Source: Comamonadaceae bacterium (GTDB lineage Bacteria > Pseudomonadota > Gammaproteobacteria > Burkholderiales > Burkholderiaceae_C). From it: a stretch of DNA of 40,174 nucleotides. The stretch spans positions 1-40,174 of the forward strand of contig CANGDZ010000030.1 of NCBI GenBank assembly GCA_947452785.1, given 5' to 3'. The translations under genes were made by a program, and so were the position numbers. Of this stretch, positions 16,073 to 24,786 are shown in pieces. The notes under the pieces were generated by a model. The model saw only the letters and a program-made list of their open reading frames with translations. It was not told the origin of the DNA and made no database searches. Position 1 is the first letter of the stretch. Each line of letters opens with the position of its first letter.

Positions 16073-16507
16073 ATGAGTCAAGAAGCGAAAGACCTGGCCC
16101 GCCAGGTCGGACAAACCATGTTCGCGGTGGACACCGCCTCCAAAGACACCATGGGCATGGAGCTTGTGGGTTGCGAGCCAGGTCGTGCCGTGATGCGCAT
16201 GAAAGTGAAGGCGCTGCATTTGAACGGGCACCAAATCTGTCATGGCGGATTTATCTTTACGCTCGCCGATTCGACTTTTGCCTTTGCCTGCAACAGCTAC
16301 AACAAGGCCGCTGTGGCTGCCGGTTGCAGCATTGAGTTTTTAAAGCCTGGCCAGTTGGGCGATGTGTTGACCTGTGAAGGCCTGGAGCAAACTCTGAGCG
16401 GGCGCCACGGCATTTACGACATGAAAGTCAGCAACCAGCGCGGCGAAGTGATCGCGCTGTTTCGTGGCAAGAGCGCGCAAATTCAGGGCACTGTCATCCC
16501 GGCGTAA
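16073..16507 (+). CDS. paaI: hydroxyphenylacetyl-CoA thioesterase PaaI
   Basis: A hotdog-fold thioesterase of about 144 residues that hydrolyses dead-end aryl-acyl-CoA products formed in the phenylacetate route and so frees CoA. The PaaI signature HGGFIFTLADSTFAFACNS is clear, with the catalytic Asp in LADS. GAAGGG at 16061-16066 is six bases from ATG 16073 and three from ATG 16070, so the second is preferred. It follows paaG by about 26 bases and precedes paaK. Confidence 0.93.
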   Translation: MSQEAKDLARQVGQTMFAVDTASKDTMGMELVGCEPGRAVMRMKVKALHLNGHQICHGGFIFTLADSTFAFACNSYNKAAVAAGCSIEFLKPGQLGDVLTCEGLEQTLSGRHGIYDMKVSNQRGEVIALFRGKSAQIQGTVIPA

Positions 16508-16564
16508 ATAACTTTGGGGTCAGAGCTATAACGCTGTCCTCAACTGATCAAGTGGAGTTCTTTC

Positions 16565-17866
16565 ATGAATCAAAAATTTTTCCCCTTAGAGCCAATTGAA
16601 AAGGCCAGCATTGACGAATTGCGTTCGCTGCAGCTCAAGCGCTTGCGGTCCACGCTGCAAAACGCCTATGCCAACTCGCCGGTGTACCGCGCCAAGTTTG
16701 ATGCGGCAGGCGTGCACCCCGATGACTGCAAAAGCCTGAGTGATCTGGCCAAGTTCCCTTTCACCACCAAGCTCGATCTGCGCGACAGTTACCCGTTTGG
16801 CATGTTTGCCGTGCCACGCGAACAATGCTCGCGCATCCACGCCTCCAGCGGTACTACCGGTAAGCCCACCGTGGTGGGCTACACCGCGCGCGACATCGAC
16901 ACCTGGGCCACCGTGGTGGCACGGAGCATCCGCGCAGGCGGTGCCAAGCCGGGCGATATGGTGCATATCAGCTACGGCTACGGCCTGTTCACTGGTGGCC
17001 TGGGTGCGCACTATGGCGCCGAAAAACTGGGCCTCACGGTGGTGCCTTTTGGCGGCGGCCAAACCGAGCGCCAGGTGCAGTTGATTCAGGACTTTCAGTC
17101 CAACATCATCATGGTCACGCCCAGCTACATGCTGGCGATTGCCGACGAGTACGAGCGCCAAGGCATTGACCCCAAAACCAGTTCACTGCGCATTGGTATT
17201 TTTGGTGCCGAGCCTTGGACCAACGACATGCGCGTGGCGATTGAAAAGCGCATGGCGATTGACGCGGTTGACATTTACGGTCTGTCTGAGGTCATGGGTC
17301 CTGGCGTGGCCAGCGAATGCATTGAGACCAAAGATGGCCCCACGATTTGGGAAGACCATTTCTACCCCGAAATCATCAACCCAGAAACCGGCGAGCCGGT
17401 GCAGGACGGCGAGATGGGCGAGCTGGTGTTCACCAGCCTGACCAAAGAAGCACTGCCGATCATTCGCTACCGCACGCGCGATTTGACGCGCCTGTTGCCC
17501 GGCACCGCCCGCACCATGCGCCGCATGGAAAAGATCACAGGCCGCAGCGACGACATGATGATCATTCGCGGCGTCAACGTATTCCCTTCACAGATCGAAG
17601 AGTTGATCTTGAAGCGCCCCGAACTGGCTCCGCATTACCAATGCGTGCTGACCCGTGAGGGCCCGATGGACAGCCTGAAAGTGGTGGTGGAAACCAGCGC
17701 TGGCATGGGCAAAGACAGCATCGAAGCGCGCGCCGCCGCCAAACAGCTGCAGCACGAGATCAAGGTCTACATCGGCTCCAGTGTCGAGATCGAGCTGCGT
17801 GCCGAAGGCGGCGTGGAACGCAGCCAGGGCAAGGCCAAACGCGTGGTGGATTTGCGCGGAAAATAA
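16565..17866 (+). CDS. paaK: phenylacetate-CoA ligase PaaK
   Basis: PaaK activates phenylacetate with ATP and CoA, the first step of the pathway. The 433-residue product has the AMP-binding loop HASSGTTGKPTVVGYT, the FGAEPWT and DIYGLSEVMGPG motifs, GELVFTSLTKEALPIIRYRT, and the C-terminal GRSDDMMIIRGVNVFPSQIE typical of PaaK. The length fits the family. It is the last gene of the paaG-paaI-paaK run, 57 bases after paaI. The stretch between them contains GGGGTCAGAGC, reminiscent of REP/RAYT-type repeats but single. It converges with the M61 peptidase gene 24 bases away. Confidence 0.96.
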   Translation: MNQKFFPLEPIEKASIDELRSLQLKRLRSTLQNAYANSPVYRAKFDAAGVHPDDCKSLSDLAKFPFTTKLDLRDSYPFGMFAVPREQCSRIHASSGTTGKPTVVGYTARDIDTWATVVARSIRAGGAKPGDMVHISYGYGLFTGGLGAHYGAEKLGLTVVPFGGGQTERQVQLIQDFQSNIIMVTPSYMLAIADEYERQGIDPKTSSLRIGIFGAEPWTNDMRVAIEKRMAIDAVDIYGLSEVMGPGVASECIETKDGPTIWEDHFYPEIINPETGEPVQDGEMGELVFTSLTKEALPIIRYRTRDLTRLLPGTARTMRRMEKITGRSDDMMIIRGVNVFPSQIEELILKRPELAPHYQCVLTREGPMDSLKVVVETSAGMGKDSIEARAAAKQLQHEIKVYIGSSVEIELRAEGGVERSQGKAKRVVDLRGK

Positions 17867-17890
17867 TCAGGCGGTGAATCAGCCTGCGTA

Positions 17891-19693
17891 TCACACCGCA
17901 GGCCAAAGCCCTGCTTTGTGATGGGCAGGAACTGCCAGACGCCAGGTCACGGCCTTGGCCGGCAGGGAGAGTGGCAAACGCAGCAGGCGTTTGTCGCGTG
18001 AGATCAAAGCCGTCAACCGCTTTTCGGTGCCCAGCAGGTTTTTCAAATCGTCCAGCTTGAACAAACGCCAGCTGCCGCCTTGACCGCGTGCCCCCACGTC
18101 CACGCCGAGCCATTCGTCACCGGCCGCCAAGCCGGCTTGTTCGGCGGCACCGCCGCGCAGCACGGTTTTGATGTGCACGCCCGTCGGGCCATCGACCGCG
18201 CGCAAGCCCAGGCGCTGCGCCATTTGCGCTTCATCGTCGTGAATCACCAGGCCTTGCGCGGTAAGCAGGGCGCGCAGCGGCAATTCAGCCGTGCCGTGCA
18301 CCCAGGCTTTGATTTCTTTGCGCCAACTGCGCCCCGTGAGCTCCTGCAACACCGCCAGCACATCGGCCTCCTGCATAGGGCCGCCCTGGCAGCGCTGCCA
18401 CAGGGCACGCATCACATCGTCCAGAGTGGAGCTTCCTTCGCTGCGCAGGCTCAGGTCCAGACACAAAGCCACCAGCGCGCCTTTGGTGTAGTAGCTCACC
18501 GTGGCGTTCGGCGTGTTCTCGTCTTGTCGGTAGTACTTGACCCAAGCGTCCATGCTCGACTGAGCCACGGACTGAATCAGGCGACCAGGGGTTTGCATCA
18601 CCTGGTTGATGGTTTTGTTCAGCAGTTTGAAATAGCTCGCGTCGTCGAGCAAGCCCGCACGGCGCAGCAGCAGGTCGTCGTAGTAGCTGGTGAAGCCCTC
18701 AAAGAACCACAGCAGCTCGGTGTAGTTTTCTTGCCTGTAGTCGTAGCGTGTTAATTCAGCGGGGCGCAGTTGCTTGACGTTCCAGGTGTGAAAGTACTCG
18801 TGGCTGATCAAGCCCAGCAAGGTGGTGTAGCCGTCGCTGGTTTTGGCTTCGCCCACGCGGGGCAGATCGCGTCGGCCACAAATCAGCGCGGTGGAGTTGC
18901 GGTGCTCCAGCCCGCCAAAGCCTTCATCTACCGCGTTCAGCATGAAGACATAGCGCTGGTGCGGCGTGTGTTTGCCAGCGGTTTTGGTGGAGGCTTTATC
19001 TCCGTGCCAAAACATGATTTCAGTTTCGCAAATCTTTTTCGTGTCGGCAATGAGCCGGTCTTTGTCGAACGACGGCAGGGCCCCAGCCACCACCAGCTGG
19101 TGCGGCACGCCGCAGGCGGTGAACTCAGCACGCCAGAAGGCGCCCATTTCCACCGGGCAGTCCACCAACTCGTCGTAGTTTGCTGCGGCATACAGGCCAA
19201 AGCCACGGGCATTGACTTTCACGGGCGCTAAGCCCGTGGCCAGTTGCCAAGCCGGTTGTTGCGCCACCGGCAAAACCTGCACTTGGTGCGGCTGCGCTTC
19301 TTGTCCATGCACACGCAAAAACAGGCTGGTGCCATTGAAGAATCCGCGTGCGGCGTCGAGCCAAGCGGTGCGCACCGAGTTGTCCAGCGCGTAGACCTCG
19401 TAGCGCAGAGTCAGCGGCGCGCCTTCAATGCAGTCGATCTGCCAAGTGCATTTGTCCTGCTGGGTGATGGCGCATTTGTGGCCCAGTTGTTGGGCTTGGA
19501 GTTGCTGCAAATTTTTGGAAAATTCACGTACCAAATAACTGCCCGGAATCCACACCGGCAACGAGACGAACTGCTTTGCGCTTGGCGCTGCAATGGTCAG
19601 CGTGACGCTGAACAGATGGGCGTGAAGGCTGGCCGCCTCGACCTGGTAGTGCAGTATCGTGGAAGACAACGCGGCTTTTATTGCAGCTTGCAT
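17891..19693 (-). CDS. M61-family metallopeptidase with PDZ domain
   Basis: A 600-residue protein of the M61 glycyl-aminopeptidase family. An N-terminal beta-rich domain has WIPGSYLVREFSKNLQQL; the catalytic domain has GFGGLEHRNST and the zinc motif HEYFH (about residues 298-302) in LISHEYFHTWNVKQLRP; and a PDZ-like C-terminal domain includes GVHIKTVLRGGAAEQAGLAAGD. No signal peptide is evident. The ATG at 19691-19693 (MQAAIKAAL) follows the DUF3429 stop by one base (TGAAATG). An in-frame start at 19714 would overlap that gene. It is the last gene of a five-gene minus-strand run. Confidence 0.93.
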   Translation of the reverse strand: MQAAIKAALSSTILHYQVEAASLHAHLFSVTLTIAAPSAKQFVSLPVWIPGSYLVREFSKNLQQLQAQQLGHKCAITQQDKCTWQIDCIEGAPLTLRYEVYALDNSVRTAWLDAARGFFNGTSLFLRVHGQEAQPHQVQVLPVAQQPAWQLATGLAPVKVNARGFGLYAAANYDELVDCPVEMGAFWRAEFTACGVPHQLVVAGALPSFDKDRLIADTKKICETEIMFWHGDKASTKTAGKHTPHQRYVFMLNAVDEGFGGLEHRNSTALICGRRDLPRVGEAKTSDGYTTLLGLISHEYFHTWNVKQLRPAELTRYDYRQENYTELLWFFEGFTSYYDDLLLRRAGLLDDASYFKLLNKTINQVMQTPGRLIQSVAQSSMDAWVKYYRQDENTPNATVSYYTKGALVALCLDLSLRSEGSSTLDDVMRALWQRCQGGPMQEADVLAVLQELTGRSWRKEIKAWVHGTAELPLRALLTAQGLVIHDDEAQMAQRLGLRAVDGPTGVHIKTVLRGGAAEQAGLAAGDEWLGVDVGARGQGGSWRLFKLDDLKNLLGTEKRLTALISRDKRLLRLPLSLPAKAVTWRLAVPAHHKAGLWPAV

Positions 19694-19694
19694 T

Positions 19695-20144
19695 TCAAGT
19701 TGCCCCAGCGGCAAAGAAGCAGCTCAAGGATGAGACGATGGTCAGGTGCAAACGCAGGGTCAGCCATTGGCCCAAACCGGCTGCTGGCCAGGTACGGCGG
19801 TCCATGACGTAGCAGGCGATCAGCACCGCGCCGAGCAAGGGCAGGCCGGCAAAGGCCGGCATCATGATGCCGACCCAGGCCAAGAGCGAAGGGATCACGC
19901 CCCACACAAAATGCACGGGCGGCGCGTTGTGCATGGTGATGGCGTTGCGAAAACCAATACCCCAATGGATGCCGCCCAGAAACGACACGATCACCGCACC
20001 GTAACCGGCCATGGACAAGGCGATGAAGGGGTGTAATTCGGCATCCACCAACCAAAGCAAAAAGGCCAGGATTACAAAAGGTGCCAAGCCGGCGTAGCCG
20101 AGGCGGCGGATCAACAACCAAGTGGAGTCTTCGGTGCGGTGCAT
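19695..20144 (-). CDS. DUF3429 membrane protein
   Basis: A 149-residue protein with four or five hydrophobic segments, matching the DUF3429 family: LGYAGLAPFVILAFLLWL, then a second segment leading into IVSFLGGIHWGIGFRNA, WGVIPSLLAWVGIMMP, and LPLLGAVLIACYVMDR. The conserved GGIHWG motif is present. The function is unknown. It lies eight bases after dsbC and one base before the M61 peptidase start, so it is co-transcribed with both. Confidence 0.88.
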   Translation of the reverse strand: MHRTEDSTWLLIRRLGYAGLAPFVILAFLLWLVDAELHPFIALSMAGYGAVIVSFLGGIHWGIGFRNAITMHNAPPVHFVWGVIPSLLAWVGIMMPAFAGLPLLGAVLIACYVMDRRTWPAAGLGQWLTLRLHLTIVSSLSCFFAAGAT

Positions 20145-20152
20145 GGGCTTAC

Positions 20153-20884
20153 TCAGTGGACAGCGGAAAGGAGTTTTTCAATTTGCTTGGCGTCGATCGC
20201 ACCCGGCACCCGGGTGTTGTCGGCAAAGAACAAAGTGGGCGTGCCGGTAATGCGATTTTTCTTGCCAAACTCGACATTGGCGTCCACCACGGCAGCATCG
20301 CATTTCAGGGTGGGGGGCGTGATGCCGTTCAGCATCCAGTCGTTCCAGGTTTTGGCTTTGTCTTTGGCGCACCAGATGTTCTTGGCCTTAACCTGCGAGT
20401 CTTCACCCAAGATGGGGAACAGCACGTGGTAAATCGTCACGTTCTCGATTTTGCTCAGGTCTTTTTCAAAGCGTTTGCAGTAGCCGCAGTTGGGGTCGGC
20501 AAAAATGGCCAGCTTGCGTTTGCCATTGCCGCGCACTTGGGTGAAGGCGTTTCTCAAGGGCAGGCTGTCAAAGTCAATCGCCGAGAGTTTTTCAATCCGC
20601 TCTTCGGTCAGGTTGCGCTTTTGTTTCAGATCGATCAAAGAGCCCTGGATCAGGTAGTTACCTTCTGTGTCGGTGTAATAAATGTCGCTGCCATTGAGCC
20701 GGATTTCAAAAATTCCCGTCAAAGGCGTTTTGCTGATCTCATCGATTTTGGCCAGCGCCGGCAAGCGTTCGGCCAATATTTTGCGCAGGTTCGCCTCTTG
20801 CGCTTGGGCGCTCAGGCTCAGCGTCATGGCCAGACAGGCGCTCAAGCCCAAGAGGTGTTTCAGCCAACGGGAAGTCATCGTCAT
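20153..20884 (-). CDS. dsbC: periplasmic disulfide isomerase DsbC
   Basis: DsbC reshuffles wrong disulfide bonds in the periplasm and is kept reduced by DsbD. The 243-residue precursor has a signal peptide (LLGLSACLAMTLSLSAQAQ), the N-terminal dimerisation domain, and a thioredoxin-fold domain with CGYC at 133-136 in FADPNCGYCKRFE. It also has the structural Cys pair (NIWCAKDK and TLKCD) and the cis-proline loop TGTPTLFF. The start could be this ATG or the one two codons later. It lies 23 bases after the ubiquinone hydroxylase gene. Confidence 0.96.
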   Translation of the reverse strand: MTMTSRWLKHLLGLSACLAMTLSLSAQAQEANLRKILAERLPALAKIDEISKTPLTGIFEIRLNGSDIYYTDTEGNYLIQGSLIDLKQKRNLTEERIEKLSAIDFDSLPLRNAFTQVRGNGKRKLAIFADPNCGYCKRFEKDLSKIENVTIYHVLFPILGEDSQVKAKNIWCAKDKAKTWNDWMLNGITPPTLKCDAAVVDANVEFGKKNRITGTPTLFFADNTRVPGAIDAKQIEKLLSAVH

Positions 20885-20907
20885 TCAGTGTTGCTTTCAA
20901 TAAGAGC

Positions 20908-22062
20908 TCAACGCATGGCGTTGGCTGCGGCCCAGCGTTTGATCGGGCCCAGTTGGTTAAAGGCGCTCAGGCCCCAATTTCGAAGTGGGGGCAGCACGGC
21001 GCCGGACTGGGCAAACAGAGTTTGCAAATGGTCCGTTACCCAGGCCATGGCCTGCACATCGGCTTGCCGCGCCCGGGCATAGCGGCGCAGTAATTTCAAA
21101 TCGTTCAAGGGGCGCCAAAATTCACGCTCAGCCAGCACACGGGCCAACTCGGCCACATCGGCCAGGCCTACATTCAGACCTTGGCCCGCCAAGGGGTGCA
21201 TGGCGTGGGCGGCATCACCGGCCAGCGCAAAGCTGCGCTGGGCTTGGCCGGGCATGGCGCCAATCCATGGGGAGGCCTGCGCCAGTTGCAAGGGCCACAC
21301 GGCGCGCTCGCCGGTCAATTCCATTGCGCCCAGGCTGTGCTGGCAGGCCTCGGCCAAGGCCTGCGCAAAATCGCTGTCGGTCAAGGCCATCAGCGCTTGT
21401 GCTTTGGCCGGGGGCACGGACCACACCAACGCCACTTCATGGCTGGCCTCACCGCCGATGGGCAGCAGCGCCAAAATATCCGCTTGCGCGGCCGTTGCGC
21501 CGGACTGAAACCACTGCCGTGCGGTTTGTCCGTGGGGCAGGGCGCAGCGCAAGCGCGCCGCCACCGCATGTTGGTCGTAGGCCTTGACTTCAAACGCAAC
21601 GCCCAGCTCTGCCCGGGTGCGGCTGGCGCGGCCTTCGCAAATCACCGTGAGGGGTGCCGTTTGTGTGTCGGCGTGGTCATCGTTAAATTCTGTGATCAGC
21701 GGTTGAAAGCGGACTGCTGAGGCCAGTTGGGCTTCCAGCGCAGGCACGTCCACCATCCAGTTCAGCGCGTCCACGTCTTGCTCGCGGGCACTGAAGTTCA
21801 ACTCGCCGCCCTTGTCGCCGAACACCTGAATCTGCAGCACCGGGGTCACCGCCGTGCCTTCGGGCCAGCAGCGAACGGACTCCAACAGCTTGCGGGCCGC
21901 CATGTTGAGCGAATAGGCTCGCACATCGCTGTGGCCGGTTGTCGTTGCTGGGGGGCTGGTTTGAATCAGCGCCACCCGAAGGCGTTGATTGGCCAACAGC
22001 AAAGCCAGCGTGCGGCCGACAATGCCGCAGCCGCGAATAGCAATATCAAAATTTTGCGCCAT
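20908..22062 (-). CDS. FAD-dependent ubiquinone-biosynthesis hydroxylase (UbiH/UbiF/UbiI group)
   Basis: This aromatic-ring monooxygenase of 384 residues is likely to hydroxylate a ubiquinone precursor. It has the FAD-binding N-terminus FDIAIRGCGIVGRTLALLL and the second FAD motif GDAAHAMHPLAGQGLNVGLADV, diagnostic for the UbiH/VisC group. Which ring position it modifies cannot be decided here. The frame is open far upstream, but the ATG at 22060-22062 (MAQNFDIAIRG) is the family start. It lies between the MobA-like gene and dsbC. Confidence 0.9.
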   Translation of the reverse strand: MAQNFDIAIRGCGIVGRTLALLLANQRLRVALIQTSPPATTTGHSDVRAYSLNMAARKLLESVRCWPEGTAVTPVLQIQVFGDKGGELNFSAREQDVDALNWMVDVPALEAQLASAVRFQPLITEFNDDHADTQTAPLTVICEGRASRTRAELGVAFEVKAYDQHAVAARLRCALPHGQTARQWFQSGATAAQADILALLPIGGEASHEVALVWSVPPAKAQALMALTDSDFAQALAEACQHSLGAMELTGERAVWPLQLAQASPWIGAMPGQAQRSFALAGDAAHAMHPLAGQGLNVGLADVAELARVLAEREFWRPLNDLKLLRRYARARQADVQAMAWVTDHLQTLFAQSGAVLPPLRNWGLSAFNQLGPIKRWAAANAMR

Positions 22063-22082
22063 AGGCCTGATTGTAGGAGCGC

Positions 22083-22769
22083 TCAATGCTCGGCAGACGC
22101 CGGCCAATGCAATGCACGGCCCGTGCGCAAGGTGAAAGACTTCAGGTCTTCGGGGCTGTCCAGATCGATGCGGTAATGCGGGTTGGCGGTGGCCCATCGG
22201 TACACCTGATCGGCATGGGCTTTTTGCCATTGCCGTCCACCCCATTCGCCTGTGGCCTGCAGCAGGTCTTGCCGCACCTGGGGCGTGAAGACCACCGGAT
22301 TGCCCGGCAAGCCGTCTACCAGGGGTTGGGTGAATTCACAGCCTGCTGGCCGTTGCTGGTGCGCGGCCAGCAGGTCGGTGATTTCGCCCGTGCCAATCAA
22401 AGGTTGATCGGCAAGGCCGATGTAATAAGCATCGAACTCGTGCTGTGCCGTGGCTTCCCATGCGGCCAAGCCCATGCGCAGTGACGACGCTTGGCCCTCG
22501 TCGGGATGCAGGTTGTGCACGATGCGAACGGGAAAATGCCGCACGGCAGCCGCGATCACATCGGCGTAATGTCCTAAAACAACCACGATGTCCGATACGC
22601 CCGCCGCAATCAAGGCACTGATCTGGCGCTCAATCAAGCTGGTGCCGTCGAGCTGCAGCAGGCATTTGGGCTGCCCGCCCATGCGCGAAGCCGACCCGGC
22701 GGCGAGCAGCACCGCGCCGACGCGCAGCGGGGGGGCGTGCAAGGGGTGAGTGTCTTTCAGGCTTTTCAT
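22083..22769 (-). CDS. MobA/MocA-like nucleotidyltransferase
   Basis: A 228-residue NTP-transferase fold protein with the signature VGAVLLAAGSASRMGGQPK (nucleotide binding and catalytic Lys), LIERQISALIAAGVSDIVVV, the HPDEGQASSLRMGL segment, the metal aspartate in YIGLADQPLIG, and GLPGNPVVF. This is the pattern of the MocA/MobA-like group that attaches CMP or GMP to molybdopterin. No molybdoenzyme gene is nearby, so the substrate is uncertain. It is first in the five-gene minus-strand run and is divergent from ccdAB. Confidence 0.85.
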   Translation of the reverse strand: MKSLKDTHPLHAPPLRVGAVLLAAGSASRMGGQPKCLLQLDGTSLIERQISALIAAGVSDIVVVLGHYADVIAAAVRHFPVRIVHNLHPDEGQASSLRMGLAAWEATAQHEFDAYYIGLADQPLIGTGEITDLLAAHQQRPAGCEFTQPLVDGLPGNPVVFTPQVRQDLLQATGEWGGRQWQKAHADQVYRWATANPHYRIDLDSPEDLKSFTLRTGRALHWPASAEH

Positions 22770-22820
22770 AGGGGGCGGGAGGTCTATGGATTACAGCATG
22801 GGCATTGCGAAATGGAATTC

Positions 22821-22839
22821 ATGCGCATAATATGCGCAT
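22821..22839. promoter_or_regulatory. ccdAB operator palindrome
   Basis: ATGCGCATA and TATGCGCAT form a perfect 9-bp inverted repeat with one spacer base, 25 bases before the ccdA start. It contains CATAAT (22826-22831), a candidate -10 element. Binding of the CcdA/CcdB complex here would repress the operon, as known for the F-plasmid system. Confidence 0.75.
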
Positions 22840-22863
22840 ATCCTTTACAAGGAAGCGCTCCAG

Positions 22864-23115
22864 ATGCTCACACTCGCCCTTACCTCGAAACGTAAACGCG
22901 CTGTCAATCTCACTTTAAACGAGGGCCTGGTCGCGCAGGCCAAGACCTACACCAGCAACCTGTCTGCCACCATGGAGGCGCTGCTCACCAACTATGTCGC
23001 TGAGCAGCAGCAAAGCCATGCCTTGCGTCAGCAAATGGCCAATGCCTGTGCTGCCGACTGGAACGCGGTGCATGCCTCGGTGGGTTCATTTGCCGACGAA
23101 CATTCCACCCTGTAA
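22864..23115 (+). CDS. ccdA: CcdA-type antitoxin
   Basis: The 83-residue protein has an N-terminal basic ribbon-helix-helix region (SKRKRAVNLTLNEGLVAQAK) for DNA binding. Its disordered C-terminus ends VGSFADEHSTL, very close to the GSFADEN toxin-binding tail of F-plasmid CcdA. CcdA neutralises CcdB and autorepresses the operon. AGGAAG lies eight bases before the ATG. Its TAA stop overlaps the CcdB start by one base (TAATG). A palindrome directly upstream supports autoregulation. Confidence 0.92.
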   Translation: MLTLALTSKRKRAVNLTLNEGLVAQAKTYTSNLSATMEALLTNYVAEQQQSHALRQQMANACAADWNAVHASVGSFADEHSTL

Positions 23116-23444
23116 TGGCGCAGTTTGACGTTCATCGCAACAAGGGGTCGTTGCGCGAGTCCATTCCCTTCGTGTTGCTGGTGCAGTCTGCGCTGTTTGA
23201 GCATTACCGCCGTCGTATGGTGGTGCCATTGGTGCTGCGCAGTGCATTGCCGGGCCCCTCGGCCACAGTGGGCTCGCGGTTGAATCCCGTGTTTCAGGTG
23301 CAAGGGGTCGACGTGGTGCTGCACCCACTGGACATGGTGTCGGTGGCCATGGATCAGTTGGGCGAAAAAATAGCCTCGCTGGCCGAACAGGGCCCGCTTA
23401 TTTCCGATGCACTGGACGAATTGCTGACCCGCTCGTGGGGTTGA
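23115..23444 (+). CDS. ccdB: CcdB-type gyrase toxin
   Basis: The 109-residue protein follows the CcdB pattern: AQFDVHRN at the start, FVLLVQSALFEHYRRRMVVP, the central PVFQVQGVDVVLHPLDMVSV, and the C-terminal LTRSWG. CcdB blocks DNA gyrase by binding GyrA. In F-plasmid CcdB the last three residues W-G-I are needed for toxicity; here W and G remain but the final Ile is absent. That absence may be normal for this subgroup or may reduce toxicity. It is coupled to ccdA by a one-base overlap. Confidence 0.92.
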   Translation: MAQFDVHRNKGSLRESIPFVLLVQSALFEHYRRRMVVPLVLRSALPGPSATVGSRLNPVFQVQGVDVVLHPLDMVSVAMDQLGEKIASLAEQGPLISDALDELLTRSWG

Positions 23445-23453
23445 GCAGGCATC

Positions 23454-23483
23454 TTGGGATAGCGCAACGCTGATTAGTACAAT
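23454..23483 (+). promoter_or_regulatory. candidate sigma-70 promoter of ychF
   Basis: TTGGGA (23454-23459) and TACAAT (23478-23483) are 18 bases apart, downstream of ccdB. The predicted leader to the ychF ATG is about 165 bases and contains a 7-bp hairpin CATCTCG/CGAGATG (23519-23540). There is no terminator between ccdB and this site, so read-through is also possible. Confidence 0.4.
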
Positions 23484-23657
23484 CACAGCCATTCACCCCA
23501 GGACAAAGCCAGGATCCTCATCTCGGTGTCGATCGAGATGTTGGTCGGTATGTCTATGCGCTTTGCCCTGCACTTTCACTGCAGCGCTGGGCATCTCGAC
23601 CACTCACGTGGTGCGCGAGTTGGCCACTGGGGTCTTGATTTTTAAGGATATTTTTGT

Positions 23658-24749
23658 ATGAGTTTGAAATGCGGCATCGTGGGCTTGCCCAACGTGGGTA
23701 AGTCCACACTGTTCAACGCCTTGACCAAAGCCGGTATCGCGGCTGAGAACTACCCCTTTTGCACCATTGAGCCCAATGTGGGCGTGGTCGAAGTGCCCGA
23801 TCCTCGCTTGCAGGCTTTGGCTCAGATCATTACGCCCGAGCGCATCGTGCCGGCGATCGTGGAGTTTGTGGACATTGCTGGCCTGGTGGCCGGTGCCAGC
23901 ACGGGCGAAGGCTTGGGCAATAAATTCTTGGCCCACATCCGCGAGACCGACGCGACCATCAATGTGGTTCGCTGTTTTGAAGACGACAACGTGATTCACG
24001 TCTCCGGCAAGGTCGACCCGATCTCGGATATTGAAGTGATTCAGACCGAGCTGTGCCTGGCTGACTTGTCGGCGGTTGAAAAAGCACTGCACCGCGTGTC
24101 CAAAACGGCACGCTCTGGTGACAAAGAATCGGCCAAGCTGGTGGCGATTTTGGAAAAGTGCCAGATCGCGTTGAACGACACCAAGCCGGTGCGCTCCATC
24201 GAATTCAGCAAAGAAGAGTTGCCCCTGCTGACCCAGTTTTTCTTGATCACCGCCAAGCCCGCCATGTTTGTGGCCAACGTGGCAGAAGACGGTTTTGAAA
24301 ACAACCCTCTGCTCGAGCGCCTCAAAGCCTATGCCGCAGCGCAAAAAGCCCCCGTGGTGGCCATTTGCGCCAAGCTCGAAGCCGAGATGAGCGAGATGAG
24401 TGACGAAGACCGTCAAATGTTTTTGGAAGAGTTGGGCCAAGACGAGCCGGGCCTGAACCGGCTGATTCGCTCGGCTTACAGCCTGCTCGGCCTGCAAACC
24501 TATTTCACCGCCGGCGTGAAAGAAGTGCGCGCCTGGACCATCCATGTGGGCGACACCGGCCCACAGGCGGCGGGCGTGATCCACACCGACTTTGAAAAAG
24601 GCTACATCCGCGCCCAAACCATTGCGTTTGACGACTTCATCGCCTGCAAAGGTGAGCAAGGCGCCAAAGACGCCGGCAAGATGCGCGCCGAAGGCAAGGA
24701 CTACGTGGTCAAAGACGGCGACGTGATGAACTTCTTGTTCAGCTCGTAA
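23658..24749 (+). CDS. ychF: redox-regulated ATPase YchF
   Basis: A conserved Obg-like P-loop protein of 363 residues that binds ribosomes and hydrolyses ATP in preference to GTP, with a role in stress responses. The P-loop is GLPNVGKST (9-17), followed by [16 protein letters not shown], the Walker B/G3 region [18 protein letters not shown], and the C-terminal TGS domain with [13 protein letters not shown] at the end. AAGGA lies 10-14 bases upstream of the ATG. It sits alone between ccdAB and the converging yqaA gene. Confidence 0.97.
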   Translation: MSLKCGIVGLPNVGKSTLFNALTKAGIAAENYPFCTIEPNVGVVEVPDPRLQALAQIITPERIVPAIVEFVDIAGLVAGASTGEGLGNKFLAHIRETDATINVVRCFEDDNVIHVSGKVDPISDIEVIQTELCLADLSAVEKALHRVSKTARSGDKESAKLVAILEKCQIALNDTKPVRSIEFSKEELPLLTQFFLITAKPAMFVANVAEDGFENNPLLERLKAYAAAQKAPVVAICAKLEAEMSEMSDEDRQMFLEELGQDEPGLNRLIRSAYSLLGLQTYFTAGVKEVRAWTIHVGDTGPQAAGVIHTDFEKGYIRAQTIAFDDFIACKGEQGAKDAGKMRAEGKDYVVKDGDVMNFLFSS

Positions 24750-24759
24750 GTCATCCCCT

Positions 24760-24782
24760 CCGTTGCGCGTGATGCGCAACGG
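24760..24782. terminator. hairpin between converging ychF and yqaA
   Basis: CCGTTGCGC and GCGCAACGG pair perfectly over nine bases around GTGAT. It lies in the 37-base gap between the two converging stop codons. Neither strand has a T run after it, so terminator function is inferred from place and stability. Confidence 0.5.
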
Positions 24783-24786
24783 TGCT

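Noticed and set aside
16516-16540. GGGGTCAGAGC stretch between paaI and paaK as a REP element
   Set aside because: It resembles RAYT-associated repeats, but there is one copy, no partner repeat in view and no transposase nearby.
17882-17903. GCCTGCG/CGCAGGC hairpin at the paaK/M61 junction as terminator
   Set aside because: It overlaps the M61 coding end and lacks a T run; could be chance.
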